Source: Ulva prolifera
Lineage: Eukaryota > Chlorophyta > Ulvophyceae > Ulvales > Ulvaceae
Length of the DNA stretch: 64,000 bases
Direction: 5' to 3'
Assembly: GCA_023078555.1 (NCBI GenBank)
Contig: CM041199.1
Coordinates: 9,553,315-9,617,314 of the forward strand
The notes under the pieces were generated by a model. The model saw nothing but the letters and a program-made list of their open reading frames with translations, was not told the origin of the DNA and ran no database searches. A program made the position numbers and the translations under genes. Of the stretch, positions 62,938 to 64,000 are shown piece after piece. Within the stretch, counting starts at the first letter, position 1, and every line of letters begins with the position of its first letter.

Positions 62938-64000
62938 ACACCTTTAAATCTCTCCCGTCAGGCTGGCACTCCATGTTGAATGCTTAACATGCAATCTCGC
63001 CCTAGCAATCTCGCCCTAGCAATCTCGCCCTAGCAATCTCGCCCTAGCAACCTCGCCCTACACCTTTAAATCTCTCCCGACAAGTTGGCACTCCATGTTG
63101 AATGCTGAACATGCAATCTCGCCCTAGCAATCTCGCCCTAGCAATCTCGACCTAGCAATCTCGCCCTAGCAATCTCGTCCTACACCTTTAAATCTCTCCC
63201 GACAAGTTGGCACTCCATGTTGAATGCCTAACATGCAATCTCGCCCTAGAAATCTCGCCCTAGCAATCTCGACCTAGCAATCTCGCCCTAGCAATCTCGC
63301 CCTAGCAATCTCGACCTAGCAATCTCGCCCTAGCAATCTCGCCCTAGCAACCTCGCCCTACACCTTTAAATCTCTCCCGTCAGGCTGGCACTCCATGTTG
63401 AATGCTTAACATGCAATCTCGTCCTAGCAATCTCGACCTAGCCATTTCGCCCTAGCAATCTCGCCCTAGCAATCTCGCCCTAGCAATCTCGCCCTAGCAA
63501 TCTCGACCTAGCAATCTCGCCCTAGCAATCTCGCCCTAGCAATCTCGCCCTAGCAATCTCGACCTAGCAATCTCGCCCTAGCAATCTCGCCCTAGCAACC
63601 TCGACCTAGCCATCTCGCCCTACACCTTTAAATCTCTCCCGTCAGGCTGGCACTCCATGTTGAATGCTTAACATGCAATCTCGCCCTAGCAATCTCGCCC
63701 TAGCAATCTCGACCTAGCCATTTCGCCCTAGCAATCTCGCCCAAGCAATCTCGCCCTAGCAATCTCGCCTTAGCAATCTCGACCTAGCAATCTCGCCCTA
63801 GCAATCTCGCCCTAGCAATCACGCCCTACACCTTTAAATTTCTCCCGACAAGTTGGCACCTTATGTTGAATGCTTAACATGCAATCTCGACATAGCAATC
63901 TCGACCTAGCCATCTCGCCCTAGCAATCTCGCCCTAGCAATCACGCCCTACACCTTTAAATCTCTCCCGACAAGTTGGCACTCCATGTTGAATGCCTAAC
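62938..64000 (+). repeat. Zone G: zone D markers return, with private changes
   Basis: After about 19 kb without them, the tcgtcctag and gccatttcg markers reappear near 63420-63440 and 63718. This part holds several changes seen once: gccccacacc near 62935, gctgaacatg near 63105, an internal caacctcgacctag near 63597, cccaagc near 63740, gccttagc near 63768, gcaccttatgttg near 63857 and cgacatagc near 63888. The density of private variants is higher than in the rest of the array. The window stops inside a spacer. Confidence 0.72.

Larger units (their letters stand above)
45372..62938 (+). repeat. Zone F: cccttaaatc and ccttgaaatc spacers, gaaatctcgacc monomers
   Basis: The cccttaaatc spacer start appears from about 46264 and recurs through about 62150. 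The ccttgaaatc start and the gccctagaaatctcgacc opening are frequent, and the aaacc spacer allele is almost absent, returning only in a few spacers near 57.4-58.9 kb. The ccatttcg and gctcaagc markers of zone D were not seen here. Duplications at 7370, 7112, 5598, 1772, 816, 792, 600 and 258 bp build most of the zone. Confidence 0.8.
1..64000 (+). repeat. Composite satellite array of 14-bp monomer runs and 53-bp spacers
   Basis: The entire window is tandem repeat. Runs of the 14-bp monomer caatctcgccctag alternate with a 53-bp spacer that begins cacctttaaa and ends gcttaacatg. Each run ends with a monomer lacking its final g, so a module is 14n + 13 + 53 bp. All modules face the same way. The window starts at the first base of a monomer and ends three bases short of a complete spacer, so neither array edge is present. 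No unique sequence, gene, RNA gene or mobile element interrupts it. The ctag in each monomer is palindromic and gives stop codons on both strands every 42 bp in each frame, which rules out a coding minisatellite. The monomer is C-rich on this strand (6 C to 2 G). The host is likely a eukaryote; the family is not one I recognise by name. Confidence 0.97.

Noticed and set aside
1-64000. CRISPR array, because a short repeat alternates with a spacer
   Set aside because: The 53-bp spacers are near-copies of one another, not unique, the monomer runs vary in length, and there are no cas genes.
1-64000. Telomeric repeat, because the monomer contains ccctag, close to ccctaa
   Set aside because: The unit is 14 bp with unrelated sequence between ccctag motifs, and the array is broken by spacers. 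It does not match a known telomere repeat.
1-64000. Coding minisatellite or repetitive protein
   Set aside because: Stops fall in every frame on both strands at 42-bp intervals and again in the spacers.
1-64000. Ribosomal DNA intergenic spacer with spacer-promoter repeats
   Set aside because: Alternating short repeats and a fixed element resemble some intergenic spacers, but no rRNA sequence occurs in 64 kb and the array is too long and uniform. It cannot be excluded fully without the flanks.
1-64000. G-quadruplex or i-motif tract
   Set aside because: There is only one GGG (minus strand) or CCC (plus strand) per 14 bp, leaving loops of 11 bp, too long for standard forms.

Overview
The whole 64 kb window is one uninterrupted, composite tandem-repeat (satellite) array. 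I found no protein-coding gene, RNA gene, transposon, CRISPR array or unique-sequence island in it. The sequence points to a eukaryotic nuclear genome assembled from long reads, in a heterochromatic block. Nothing in it names the species. The window starts exactly on a monomer boundary and ends inside a spacer at base 64000, so the array runs on past both ends.

The building rules are simple. A 14-bp monomer, caatctcgccctag, repeats in short head-to-tail runs. Each run ends in a 13-bp truncated monomer, which is joined directly to a 53-bp non-monomeric spacer (cacctttaaatctctccc ... gcttaacatg). One module is therefore 14n + 13 + 53 bp. Every run I measured fits this formula (55, 153, 181, 209, 223 and 321 bp). 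The smallest modules are 94 bp, and the longest run found holds 23 units. Modules average about 150-165 bp by my estimate, giving roughly 400 in the window (not counted). All lie in the same orientation. Some monomer variants keep fixed places: a gacc monomer is often first after the spacer, and a caacc monomer is usually last before it.

Spacer alleles and rare monomer variants divide the array into zones. Zone A (1 to about 10.2 kb) has aaacctctcccgacagg and aatcctctcccaacagg spacers. Zone B (about 10.2-13.05 kb) has aatcctctcccgacagg, atgctaaac and acttttaaa variants. Zone C (about 13.05-18 kb) is a mixture with accaagcgaactcg markers. Zone D (about 18-38.4 kb) has tcgtcctag, gccatttcg, gctcaagc and ccttcaaatc variants. 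Zone E (about 38.4-45.4 kb) is transitional. Zone F (about 45.4-62.9 kb) has cccttaaatc and ccttgaaatc spacers and gaaatctcgacc monomers. Zone G (about 62.9-64 kb) returns to zone D markers and adds private changes.

On top of this lies a dense pattern of near-identical duplications from 126 bp to more than 3 kb. Measured offsets include 258, 380, 572, 628, 792, 816, 937, 1368, 1772, 2026, 2204, 2648, 2756, 3368, 3654, 4504, 4884, 6200, 7370 and 10680 bp. These suggest growth by repeated unequal exchange or amplification of multi-module blocks, with slippage of single 14-bp units inside them. Stop codons fall in every frame of both strands, so the DNA cannot encode a protein of any size. If it has a role it would be structural, or through a non-coding transcript. 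The observations most worth following are the strict module rule, the dyad at the 3' end of every spacer, the well-kept CpG in each monomer, and the mosaic higher-order structure.
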